In this document: positions 52,725 to 60,698 of the stretch, one piece after another
Numbering within the stretch: the first letter of the stretch is position 1
Layout: every line of letters begins with the position of its first letter
From: Pseudodesulfovibrio sp. JC047
GTDB taxonomy: Bacteria > Desulfobacterota > Desulfovibrionia > Desulfovibrionales > Desulfovibrionaceae
Reading direction: 5' to 3'
DNA: 64,000 nucleotides
NCBI RefSeq assembly: GCF_010468615.1
Contig: NZ_WUEH01000014.1
Span: forward strand, 31,957-95,956
The notes under the pieces: model-generated
Told to the model about the DNA's origin: nothing
The model's database searches: none
Seen by the model: only the letters and a program-made list of their open reading frames with translations
Made by a program: the position numbers and the translations under genes

Positions 52725-53501
52725 TCAATAGATGAATTGTTCATTGAATATGCGTTCTTCCAGAGAATGGTCCGGGTCAAAGAGGATGCAGGCCGGACGG
52801 GTGTGGTCTTCCTTGATCGTGACATGGGCGACTTCGCGGACTTCAAAGGAATCCGCAGAGGCGCTGACTGGACGGCGTTCGGCATTCAGTATTTCGAATT
52901 CGATCGTGGCGGAATGGGGCAGGAGTGCGCCATTCCAACGACGAGGGCGGAATGGACTGACCGGGGTCAGGGCAAGTACGTTGGACCCGAGGGGAATGAT
53001 CGGCCCTCGGGCGGACAGGTTGTATGCGGTTGATCCGGCTGGTGTGGCAACCATGATTCCATCGCAGATCAGTTTTTCCAATCGTTGCTTTCCATTGATA
53101 CATACCCTGATTTTCGCGGATTGCTGGGAGTGGCGAAGCAAGGCGACTTCATTGAAAGCCAAGGCGGAAACCTGTTGTCCTGACAGCGTGAAGGCCGTCA
53201 TGATCAACGGATTAAGAGCGTGGACTTGCGCCAGGTTGAGCCGTTTCAGCAGGGTGTCAGGATTGAACTCGTTGAGAAGAAATCCGATCGTTCCCCGGTT
53301 CATGCCGTAGATGGGCAACCCCGAATCCATGTGTTCATGGATGGTTTGCAGCATGAATCCATCCCCGCCCAGGGCGATCAACACATCGGCTTCGTCGCGT
53401 TCCACCAACGGATAGCGTTTTGCCAAGGTGGCGAGTCCTTTTTGCGCCCTGGGGGTGTCAGATGCCACACAGGCGATCTTGGTGATTTCTTTGTGTCCCA
53501 T
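52725..53501 (-). CDS. nadK: NAD kinase
   Basis: 258 residues. It has LIALGGDGFMLQTI (catalytic Asp of GGDG), the NE motif (FNEVAL) and VATPAGSTAYNLSARGPII. It phosphorylates NAD to NADP with ATP or polyphosphate in the cytoplasm. It starts 6 bases after the citrate synthase stop and is probably co-transcribed with it. There is no clear terminator after it. Confidence 0.93.
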   Translation of the reverse strand: MGHKEITKIACVASDTPRAQKGLATLAKRYPLVERDEADVLIALGGDGFMLQTIHEHMDSGLPIYGMNRGTIGFLLNEFNPDTLLKRLNLAQVHALNPLIMTAFTLSGQQVSALAFNEVALLRHSQQSAKIRVCINGKQRLEKLICDGIMVATPAGSTAYNLSARGPIIPLGSNVLALTPVSPFRPRRWNGALLPHSATIEFEILNAERRPVSASADSFEVREVAHVTIKEDHTRPACILFDPDHSLEERIFNEQFIY

Positions 53502-53507
53502 ACACTC

Positions 53508-54815
53508 CTACTTTCGTAAATCCAGCGGAACATATTTTCGTGGTGCCCGGCCCGTGTATATTTGGCGCGGACGGTGAATCTTGACGATACCATCCGTATT
53601 GGCTTCGTTCCAGTGAGCGATCCAGCCGGGCATACGGCCGATGGCGAACATCACCGGGAACATGTTGACCGGAATACCGAGCGCACGCAGGATGATGCCT
53701 GAATAGAAGTCCACATTGGGATAGAGTTTGCGCTCTGTAAAGTATTCATCGTTCAGGGCAGTCTCTGCCAGTTCCAGGGCAATGTCGAGCAATGGGTCAT
53801 TGTATCCTGTGGATTTGAGCATGTCATTGGCCGCTTCACGCAGTATTTTTGCCCGCGGATCGAATGATTTGTAAATGCGATGCCCGAATCCCATGAGCCG
53901 GAATTCCTTTTTCTTGACGCGTTCGACACATTCCTGAACGGAGAAATTCCCTTCATGGATTTTTTCGAGCATGGCGATGACACCGGCATTGGCCCCGCCG
54001 TGCAGTCGTCCCCACAGGGCGCAGATACCGGCAGAAACCGACGCGAACATGTTGGCTTCTGTGGATTGAACCATGCGTACTGTGGAACAGGAGCAGTTTT
54101 GCTCATGGTCGGCGTGGAGCAGAAAGAAGAGCGTCAGTGCGCGAACCTGAGCGTCGGTTGGCTCAAAGGGCCGGTGCGGCAACGAGTGCATCATGTGCAG
54201 GAAGTTGCGGCAGTACGTCAGTTTGGGGTCCGGGTACATGAACGGCAATCCTTGCGCCTTGCGGAAAGACCATGCCGCGATGGTTCGCACTTTGGAGATG
54301 ATTTTGGCCGCAGCTCTGAGAAAATCCTCTTCGGTGTTGATACGCAACAGGTCCGGGTGATAGCAGCCGAGCGCGTTGATGACCGCAGACAGAATAGCCA
54401 TGGGATGACCGTTGGATGGAAATCCTTCGAAATGGTGCCGCAGATCTTCGTGCAGCAGTTCCTGTTCGTCCAGCAGATGCCTGAATTCCTGCCGTTCCGT
54501 TCTGGTCGGCAATTCGCCGAAAATCAAGAGATAGGCTGTCTCGATGAAGGTCCCGTGTGCCGCCAGATCTTCGATGGGATAGCCCCGGTACCGGAGAATT
54601 CCCTTTTCTCCGTCAACAAATGTGACGTTGCTTGAACAGGATCCCGTATTGGCAAATCCTGGATCAAAGGTAATATATCCCGTTTCATTTCGCAGATTGG
54701 TAATATCTATGGCATGTTCGTTTTCTGTGCCGACAATGACGGGGAGTTCATATGTCTGCCCATTGAGGGTCAGGGTGGCTTTTCCATCGGTCTTCATTCT
54801 ATCTTTCTTTACCAT
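53508..54815 (-). CDS. gltA: Citrate synthase
   Basis: 435 residues from the ATG at 54815, which has AAGGAAG before it. It is a normal-length type II (GltA) enzyme. The active-site residues are visible: LLHADHEQN and FGHRIYKSFDPRA (catalytic histidines) and YPNVDFYSG (catalytic aspartate). It condenses oxaloacetate with acetyl-CoA. In an organism with an incomplete TCA cycle it serves glutamate synthesis. It is the si-type enzyme rather than the Re-citrate synthase used by some anaerobes. Confidence 0.96.
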   Translation of the reverse strand: MVKKDRMKTDGKATLTLNGQTYELPVIVGTENEHAIDITNLRNETGYITFDPGFANTGSCSSNVTFVDGEKGILRYRGYPIEDLAAHGTFIETAYLLIFGELPTRTERQEFRHLLDEQELLHEDLRHHFEGFPSNGHPMAILSAVINALGCYHPDLLRINTEEDFLRAAAKIISKVRTIAAWSFRKAQGLPFMYPDPKLTYCRNFLHMMHSLPHRPFEPTDAQVRALTLFFLLHADHEQNCSCSTVRMVQSTEANMFASVSAGICALWGRLHGGANAGVIAMLEKIHEGNFSVQECVERVKKKEFRLMGFGHRIYKSFDPRAKILREAANDMLKSTGYNDPLLDIALELAETALNDEYFTERKLYPNVDFYSGIILRALGIPVNMFPVMFAIGRMPGWIAHWNEANTDGIVKIHRPRQIYTGRAPRKYVPLDLRK

Positions 54816-55122
54816 GTCGCTTCCTTGTCTTTTGCCATCGACCAAGTCGCTCCGATCCTGTCGGAGGCTGAATGATATTCATATACTGGATAGGTCCAGG
54901 CGGGTACTGGGTTGGTCGATCGGTGCGGTCGATGCTCTCTCTTAAATTATGGACTTGTTTACTCTTCTCGTACTTCTACATCAGTGGGATGAATTTTGTC
55001 AATTGCCGGAAGAGTCTGTTGTTGAAAAAAGTAAATATTCTCGGTGATTATAATTTTTCTTTGTCGTTTTTTTATGAGATTTTTTTATCTCTATGACTCT
55101 TTTTACTGAGAAGTGGACTGTC

Positions 55123-55150
55123 TTGACAAGGGGCAAGATACCCCTATAGG
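55123..55150 (+). promoter_or_regulatory. Sigma-70 promoter of the Fe-S/cytochrome b operon
   Basis: TTGACA at 55123-55128 and TATAGG at 55145-55150 with a 16-base spacer. The palindrome at 55138-55154 covers the -10 element, so the promoter is probably repressible. Confidence 0.5.
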
Positions 55151-55154
55151 GTAT
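55138..55154. promoter_or_regulatory. CsoR/CstR-like palindromic operator
   Basis: ATACCC-CTATA-GGGTAT, a perfect 6-base inverted repeat with C and G tracts. It resembles operators of the CsoR/RcnR/CstR (DUF156) family, which sense copper, nickel/cobalt or persulfide. It overlaps the -10 element. No regulator of this family is encoded in the window. Confidence 0.45.
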
Positions 55155-55208
55155 TTTAAATCTGTTGTGGTGTGATCCTTTTCATTTTTCACGAAGAGGT
55201 TGGATGCT

Positions 55209-56219
55209 ATGGGAAAGAAGAAAGATTTTTCGGATGGTCTCAGTCGCCGTGGTTTTTTGAAGGCGCTTGGTGTTAGTGGGACTGGGATGCTTGTGCCCGC
55301 TGTGGCTGGCGCGTCCACACAGCGAGTGCCTGAGCCGTCCGATGGAGAATTAGCGACGCTCTTGGATATTTCCAAATGTATCGGGTGTGGCGAATGTGTG
55401 GCGGCATGTCGGGAATCCAATGCCGACAAATTCCCCGAGCCGAAAAAACCGTTCCCAAAGATTGTGCCAGCCAAACGGGCCAAGCCCGAGGACTGGTCGG
55501 AGAAACGGGACATTGATGATCGTCTCACTCCATACAACTGGCTGTTCATTCAGAATGTGGCAGTGGAGTACAATGGTGAGGAATATGATCTCAATATCCC
55601 GCGTCGGTGTATGCATTGTCAGAACCCGCCCTGTGCGAACCTGTGTCCGTTCGGTGCTGCAAACAAGGAATTGAACGGGATCACCCGAATCAGTGATCAA
55701 TTGTGTATGGGAGGAGCCAAGTGTCGGGCCGTCTGTCCGTGGCATATCCCGCAACGGCAATCCGGAGTCGGTCTATATCTGGATCTTATGCCCCGATTCG
55801 CTGGAAACGGGGTCATGTACAAATGTGACCGCTGTTATCAATTATTGGAGACCGGCTCGCTACCGGCGTGCATTTCCGCTTGCCCCGAGGATGTCCAAAC
55901 CATCGGGCCTCGCCATGAAATCGTGGCCAAGGCCAAGGCTTTGGCCAAGGAGATGAATGGATTTATTTACGGGTTGGATGAGAATGGCGGGACCAACACT
56001 CTGTATGTCTCTCCCGTTCCGTTCGATCTGCTCGATGCGGCTGTGGATTCCGGCAAGGGACGGCCTCATTTGGCACCGGTTGATGATGTCATGCGTGATG
56101 AAACCACACTTGCGACGGCAACCGTGTTGGCACCCATCGCAGGCATCGTTGCTGGTGTTTTGGGTGTTGGGGCCACGCTTTTGAAGTCTTCTGAAGAGGA
56201 TACCACCGATGAAAGTTAG
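55209..56219 (+). CDS. Tat-exported ferredoxin-type Fe-S subunit (HybA/NrfC-like)
   Basis: 336 residues from the ATG at 55209. The twin-arginine signal LSRRGFLKALG (residues about 11-21) directs it to the periplasm. Four cysteine sets for 4Fe-4S clusters follow: CIGCGECVAAC, CMHCQNPPCANLC, the CMGGAKCRAVC set and CDRCYQLLETGSLPACISAC. A hydrophobic segment near the C-terminus (about 305-328) may anchor it to the membrane. It matches electron-transfer subunits of formate dehydrogenases, hydrogenases and polysulfide reductases, but no catalytic subunit is nearby. It overlaps the cytochrome b gene and acts with it. Confidence 0.85.
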   Translation: MGKKKDFSDGLSRRGFLKALGVSGTGMLVPAVAGASTQRVPEPSDGELATLLDISKCIGCGECVAACRESNADKFPEPKKPFPKIVPAKRAKPEDWSEKRDIDDRLTPYNWLFIQNVAVEYNGEEYDLNIPRRCMHCQNPPCANLCPFGAANKELNGITRISDQLCMGGAKCRAVCPWHIPQRQSGVGLYLDLMPRFAGNGVMYKCDRCYQLLETGSLPACISACPEDVQTIGPRHEIVAKAKALAKEMNGFIYGLDENGGTNTLYVSPVPFDLLDAAVDSGKGRPHLAPVDDVMRDETTLATATVLAPIAGIVAGVLGVGATLLKSSEEDTTDES

Positions 56220-56670
56220 ACCATATTCCGCATGGATTTCCTGGATGTTTATTGGTGTCATGGGGGCCTTGGGTGTGACCGGCCTGCTTCAGATGCCTCT
56301 GGCCAAACGGTATTATCTGACCGATGTACCGGGTTTGGCCTGGACCGGAGATTTTTTCTTTGTCCATAAGCTGCATTATTTGTTTGCGGCAGCCTTGCTT
56401 TTCCTGGTGGCATTGGTCGTGGCCAACTGGTTGTTGAAATGGAAGGAGCGCCTGACGTTGACCAGGCTCGGAATGGTTCGGGTCGTTCTTCTCGGTGGGC
56501 TGCTGGTGAGTGGGCTACTCCGGGTCTACCGGAATATGCCGGGGGTGACGTTGGACCCTTCATTGATCCTGGTGATCGAATGGACCCATCTGGGGCTGAC
56601 GGTCATTATGGGTGTGGCTGCATTGGTCGCGGTCTGTGTGAGAGTTTCAGCCTATGCCGTGTGGCGATAG
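56209..56670 (+). CDS. Small cytochrome b-like membrane subunit
   Basis: 153 residues with four membrane helices. Histidines suited to haem ligation lie in FFVHKLHYLFAA (helix 2) and WTHLGLTV (helix 4), the arrangement of short cytochrome b561-like subunits. It would pass electrons between quinone and the exported Fe-S protein. The ATG lies 11 bases inside the Fe-S gene, so the two are translationally coupled. A terminator follows. Confidence 0.78.
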   Translation: MKVRPYSAWISWMFIGVMGALGVTGLLQMPLAKRYYLTDVPGLAWTGDFFFVHKLHYLFAAALLFLVALVVANWLLKWKERLTLTRLGMVRVVLLGGLLVSGLLRVYRNMPGVTLDPSLILVIEWTHLGLTVIMGVAALVAVCVRVSAYAVWR

Positions 56671-56692
56671 ACTGGCCATAAAAGGAATGAAG

Positions 56693-56719
56693 AAGGAAGC
56701 TTTCGGGCTTCCTTTTTTT
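56693..56719 (+). terminator. Intrinsic terminator after cytochrome b gene
   Basis: AAGGAAGC pairs with GCTTCCTT across a 6-base loop, followed by a T-run. It ends the Fe-S/cytochrome operon. Confidence 0.85.
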
Positions 56720-56762
56720 GTGGATCACTTTGTGGTAAGCGGTTTTTATTCATGGAGGAAAT

Positions 56763-57098
56763 ATGGAAACAATAGAGTGGAACGATTTTACAAAAGTGGA
56801 ATTGCGTGTGGGAACCATCACCAAAGCCGAGGCCTTTCCCGAAGCCCGGGTTTCTGCATATAAAGTTTGGGTGGACTTTGGCGAAACCATCGGTATTCGC
56901 AAATCCAGTGCCCAGATCACCCAGTTATACACGCTGGATGAATTGGTGGGCAAACAGGTGGTGGGGGTGGTCAATTTCCCCGTCAAACAGATTGGTCCCA
57001 TGCGGTCAGAGTGTTTGGTGACGGGATTCTATCGTGAAGATGGCGTGGTGTTGGCGGTTCCCGACAAGGCTGTGCCCAATGGGTTGAAACTCGGTTAG
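56763..57098 (+). CDS. csaA: CsaA-type tRNA-binding protein/chaperone
   Basis: 111 residues with a single OB-fold EMAP/tRNA-binding domain: [20 protein letters not shown], then [15 protein letters not shown] and SECLVTGF. This is the CsaA form rather than the C-terminal domain of a tRNA synthetase. CsaA binds tRNA and has export-chaperone activity in other bacteria. A GGAGGAAAT ribosome-binding site is present. Terminators lie on both sides, so it is a single-gene unit. Confidence 0.92.
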   Translation: METIEWNDFTKVELRVGTITKAEAFPEARVSAYKVWVDFGETIGIRKSSAQITQLYTLDELVGKQVVGVVNFPVKQIGPMRSECLVTGFYREDGVVLAVPDKAVPNGLKLG

Positions 57099-57116
57099 CC
57101 TTTTTCTGGATTGAAA

Positions 57117-57151
57117 ACGCCTTCAGGATGTGTGTCCTGAAGGCGTTTTTT
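57117..57151. terminator. Bidirectional terminator between csaA and nitroreductase
   Basis: ACGCCTTCAGGA pairs with TCCTGAAGGCGT. T-runs on both strands (TTTTTT on plus, TTTT on minus) let it serve both convergent genes. Confidence 0.9.
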
Positions 57152-57174
57152 GTGTGCAGAATGACGCTGTCAGA

Positions 57175-57807
57175 TTAGTCCGGCGCGTGGTCGTCATCTT
57201 CCAGAATCATTTCAACGGCGGATTGTCGCCACGCTTTTGGATGCACTTCTGTTCCCGGATTGAGATGCCCGACAGCGATGAGCATGGAAATCCAGTATCG
57301 ATCCGGTATGTTCCATGCTTTTTTGACCGCATCATGGTCAAAACCGTCCATGGGGTGGGTGTGCAGGCCGTGATTACTGGCCGCATACATCAGGGACATG
57401 GCAAAGAGTCCGGCGTTTTTGTTGGCAAAGGCCTGACTGGCCATTTCGTTGCTGCCATACAATGCCTGTGTGGTGCCGATGAACCAATCCCGTTGTTCTG
57501 GTTCGAGATTGTTGGCAAAGTGTTTTTCCAGCGTTTCGCTGCCTTCTTTCCAGCCGTCCCGATCCGCGAGAATCATGAGAATGACTGGTGCTTCCGTGAC
57601 CTTGGGCTGGTCAAAAGCCAGGGAACGCAGTTGGGCTTTTGTTTCGGGATCTCGAAGTATTTTCACTTTCCACGGTTGCAAATTGAAACTGGATGGGGCC
57701 TTGACCGCTTCTTCGAGCAGGTCTCTGATGAGTTGATCCGAGATATCTCGTGTGGGATCGAAAAAGTTGATGGCTCGCCTTTTGATAAGAATATCGCCGA
57801 AATCCAT
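57175..57807 (-). CDS. Nitroreductase-family FMN oxidoreductase
   Basis: 210 residues. The fold is shown by ILIKRRAINFFDPTRDI at the N-terminus, APSSFNLQPWKVKIL (FMN-binding Asn and Gln region) and AASNHGLHTHPMDGFD, with LIAVGHLNP near the end. It binds FMN and uses NAD(P)H to reduce nitro compounds or quinones; the natural substrate is unknown. It is a single-gene unit between two terminators. Confidence 0.9.
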   Translation of the reverse strand: MDFGDILIKRRAINFFDPTRDISDQLIRDLLEEAVKAPSSFNLQPWKVKILRDPETKAQLRSLAFDQPKVTEAPVILMILADRDGWKEGSETLEKHFANNLEPEQRDWFIGTTQALYGSNEMASQAFANKNAGLFAMSLMYAASNHGLHTHPMDGFDHDAVKKAWNIPDRYWISMLIAVGHLNPGTEVHPKAWRQSAVEMILEDDDHAPD

Positions 57808-57871
57808 GTGAATTCCCTCCCTGTGGCGGTTTGATGATTTTGCTATATGATACCTATTCTCGGGAAAAAAG

Positions 57872-57898
57872 AAAGGCCACTTTCAGAAAGTGGCCTTT
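57872..57898 (-). terminator. Intrinsic terminator after argC
   Basis: AAAGGCCACTTT pairs with AAAGTGGCCTTT across 3 bases. On the minus strand it runs into CTTTTTTCCC, so it ends the argC transcript. Confidence 0.85.
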
Positions 57899-57921
57899 GT
57901 GTTTGTAAATACGGTGCGAGA

Positions 57922-58977
57922 TTATGGCATCATTGGAGCCATGGGCAACCCTTCATCCATGTCGAGACCACAGATCAGGTTGGCGTTCATGAGCGCCTGA
58001 CCGGATGCGCCGCGACAGAGGTTGTCGATGGCTGACAAGATGATCAGTCGGTTGGTGCGGGGATCGACGACCAGACCGATGTCACAGAAAACCGTGCCAC
58101 GGACAAATCGGGTTTCCGGGAGTTGTCCCTTGGGCAGAATTCGGACCATGGGCTTGTCGGCGTAGAAAGCCGTGTATGCCGCATGGATATCGTCGAGCGA
58201 CGTGGCTGCTTTCAGTTTTGTATAGATGGTGGACAGGATGCCGCGATCAATGGGCAGCAGATGGGTGTTGAAGGAAACCGTGATGTCCGTTCCCCCCAAT
58301 TTTGAAATTTCCTGTTCAATTTCCGGGGTGTGCCGGTGGGATGGCAGACTGTATGCCTTGAATGAGTCCGCGACTTCACAAAACAGACTGCCAACCTTGG
58401 CTTTGCGGCCCGCGCCTGATGCTCCGGATTTTGCGTCAATGACGATGTCATCTGTTTCGATGAATCCGTTGGTCAGTGCAGGGGCCAGTCCAAGGATGCT
58501 TGACGTGGGATAACAGCCCGGATTGGCGATGAGTCGTGCGCCCATGATCTGATCGAGATACAGTTCGGGTAGTCCGTAGACCGCTTCGTCGAGCAGTTCC
58601 GGGCGGGTATGCTCCACGGCGTACCACTGTTCATAGGTGGCCTTATCATGAATGCGGAAATCTGCTGACAGGTCTACAACTTTGACACCTTCATTCAATA
58701 ATTCAGCGGCAATTTCCATGGCGGTTTTGTGCGGCACTGCCAGAAAAACGACATCGCAGACTTCGGCCAGGTCTTTGGGATTCGGCTGGGTGATTTCCAG
58801 GTTACCCAAGGGAAGTCTGTTGAGAAAAGGGTAGATTTCAGCGAGGGTTTTCCCCGCTTCCGAGCGTGAAGTGACCTGGACCAGTTCCATTGAGGAATGG
58901 TGTGTCATGAGCCGGGTCAATTCCATGCCGGTATAGCCGGTCACGCCGACCAGTCCGGCCTTGATAGTCTGAGCCAT
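57922..58977 (-). CDS. argC: N-acetyl-gamma-glutamyl-phosphate reductase
   Basis: 351 residues. An N-terminal Rossmann domain has GLVGVTGYTGMELTRLM. The catalytic cysteine lies in NPGCYPTSS (near residue 155). A FNTHLLPIDRGILST segment follows in the catalytic domain. It reduces N-acetylglutamyl phosphate with NADPH in arginine synthesis. It is the second gene of an operon with the DUF1844 gene, 12 bases apart. Confidence 0.95.
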   Translation of the reverse strand: MAQTIKAGLVGVTGYTGMELTRLMTHHSSMELVQVTSRSEAGKTLAEIYPFLNRLPLGNLEITQPNPKDLAEVCDVVFLAVPHKTAMEIAAELLNEGVKVVDLSADFRIHDKATYEQWYAVEHTRPELLDEAVYGLPELYLDQIMGARLIANPGCYPTSSILGLAPALTNGFIETDDIVIDAKSGASGAGRKAKVGSLFCEVADSFKAYSLPSHRHTPEIEQEISKLGGTDITVSFNTHLLPIDRGILSTIYTKLKAATSLDDIHAAYTAFYADKPMVRILPKGQLPETRFVRGTVFCDIGLVVDPRTNRLIILSAIDNLCRGASGQALMNANLICGLDMDEGLPMAPMMP

Positions 58978-58989
58978 GAATGTCTCCGA

Positions 58990-59280
58990 TTATTTGGTCT
59001 TGTTTACATAGGACATGCGCAGATTGTACAGGATGTCACAGAGGAGTTTTTGTTCTTCGTCATCCAGGCCGTTTTCAAACTTGTTCTTGAGCATACCGAG
59101 GACATCGATAGTGCTTTTTGCAAGCTGCGGTTGAAAATCTATCGAGCCAGTGCCGGGATCGGGAGCTTCGCCCAAGGCGACCACTGCCGATGAGGACAGA
59201 GAATAGATGAAAGTCGTGAAATTGATGTCGATGGGGACACCTTTCATGGGGTTGTCTTTGCAGGTCTTGTCGTCAGCCAT
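58990..59280 (-). CDS. DUF1844 family protein
   Basis: 96 residues from the ATG at 59280 with GGAGAGGAAC before it. The family hallmarks are visible: FTTFIYSLSSSAVVALGE, PDPGTGSIDFQPQLAKSTIDVLGMLK and LLCDILYNLRMSYV. DUF1844 proteins are small, widespread and of unknown function. It leads the argC operon, a pairing I regard as possibly conserved but not proven. Confidence 0.88.
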   Translation of the reverse strand: MADDKTCKDNPMKGVPIDINFTTFIYSLSSSAVVALGEAPDPGTGSIDFQPQLAKSTIDVLGMLKNKFENGLDDEEQKLLCDILYNLRMSYVNKTK

Positions 59281-59498
59281 GTTCCTCTCCATTTTGGCAG
59301 ATGCATATGTCACTGGCACTTAAGTACGGACTGGTGCGCGCGGAGTCAATATGCTCACCAGGGGCAAATTTGCCTATTTGGCCCCATTTGTGTGCAAAAC
59401 TCGGTATACATGATCTCCATTTCAAGCTAGGATGTTTTGAGATTATCCAAGGGTCCGATGGGATTGGGTTCAATAAACTCTTCAAAAAGGTTTTTGTC

Positions 59499-60695
59499 AT
59501 GGTGAATAACGGTCTGCGTGGAATTTCTTTTGTCTTGTTGATGGTGTGTCTTTTGGGAGTCGCTGGATGTACGGATGATGAAACAGCCACGGCACCACAG
59601 GGGCCAGTCCCGATGGAGGTGATTCAGGCCGAAACACGGGTCATGCCTTTGTGGGGAGAATTTGTCGGGCAGATCAGTGCCGTTGAAACCGTGGATGTCA
59701 GGGCAAGAGTCGCTGGCTTCCTTATTCAACGGAATTTTGAGGAAGGCGGCAGTGTCAAGAAAGGCGATTTGCTTTTCGTCATTGATCCCAAACCATTTGA
59801 AGAAGATTTGAAACAGGCTCAGTCCGGTCTGGAATACAATCAGGCACTGTATGCAAAGGCGCAGAAGGATTTTCAACGATTCAAGAAACTCTATGATGAA
59901 GGCGTTGTCAGCCGCGATGAATTTGAAAGCTATCAGACACAGGTCGCAACGTATCAAGCGCAGATCGGTGACAATAAGGCCAAAGTAGAGAATGCGAAAA
60001 TTCAGCTTGGTTATACGAAAATTTATGCCTCGACGGATGGTCTTATTGGTCGGGTGCAAGTCGATGTCGGAAACCTTGTGGGGCAGGGAGAAAACACGCT
60101 GCTGGCCAAAATTTCCACGCAGGACCCGATTTATGTCAGTTTCAGCATCAGTGAAAATGACTACGTTCGTGCGACACGCAATCGCATGAACAAGGATGAA
60201 AATCGTGAGATCAGGTTGTTGTTGTCCGATGGGGAAGAATACAATCAGGAAGGTCAGGTCAGCATGGTTGACCCGACCATTGATTCCCAGACCGGCACAC
60301 TCGGGATTCGGTTGGTTTTTCCCAATCCTGAAAATTTGTTGCGACCAGGGCAGTACGCCAAGGTTCGGGTGCTCATCGCAAAGATTGAGGACGCAATTGT
60401 GGTGCCTGCCCGGGCGGTCATGGATATCCAGGGCATGAAATCCCTGTATGTGGTGGGCGATGACGGTGCGGTTAAAAGCCAGCCGGTGAAGCTCGGGTTT
60501 GAAGTCGATAATTTGGTGGTAGTGCAGGAAGGGATACAAGTCGGTGACAAGGTGATTGTCGATGGTATCCGCCGGGTGCGTCCCGGAATGGAGGTGAAGC
60601 CCAACGTGGTTCCCATTACGGATGACGGGGCCACTCCCACTCCACACGCTGAATCGGCAGCCGGATCAGTGGACGCAGAAAACGAGGACAAGTAG
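59499..60695 (+). CDS. RND periplasmic adaptor lipoprotein (AcrA-like)
   Basis: 398 residues from the ATG at 59499 with AAAGG before it. A lipoprotein signal ends in LLGVAGC. The AcrA layout follows: GQISAVETVDVRARVAGFL in the barrel and lipoyl part, a coiled-coil hairpin (about 105-170), YTKIYASTDGLIGRV, and a C-terminal barrel and membrane-proximal domain. The long open frame from 59301 is an artefact of the intergenic region. It ends 3 bases before the permease gene. Confidence 0.92.
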   Translation: MVNNGLRGISFVLLMVCLLGVAGCTDDETATAPQGPVPMEVIQAETRVMPLWGEFVGQISAVETVDVRARVAGFLIQRNFEEGGSVKKGDLLFVIDPKPFEEDLKQAQSGLEYNQALYAKAQKDFQRFKKLYDEGVVSRDEFESYQTQVATYQAQIGDNKAKVENAKIQLGYTKIYASTDGLIGRVQVDVGNLVGQGENTLLAKISTQDPIYVSFSISENDYVRATRNRMNKDENREIRLLLSDGEEYNQEGQVSMVDPTIDSQTGTLGIRLVFPNPENLLRPGQYAKVRVLIAKIEDAIVVPARAVMDIQGMKSLYVVGDDGAVKSQPVKLGFEVDNLVVVQEGIQVGDKVIVDGIRRVRPGMEVKPNVVPITDDGATPTPHAESAAGSVDAENEDK

Positions 60696-60698
60696 CTC

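Larger units (their letters stand above)
54816..55208. other. Divergent intergenic region between gltA and Fe-S gene
   Basis: 393 bases, AT-rich in 55010-55110. The plus-strand promoter and its palindrome at 55123-55154 are listed separately. A weak minus-strand candidate for gltA is TTGACA at 55002-54997, with GTAGAA 17 bases on. No gene or RNA was recognised. Confidence 0.45.

Noticed and set aside
59427..60647. 406-codon antisense frame opposite the AcrA-like gene
   Set aside because: It is the shadow of a clear membrane fusion protein gene and resembles no protein itself.
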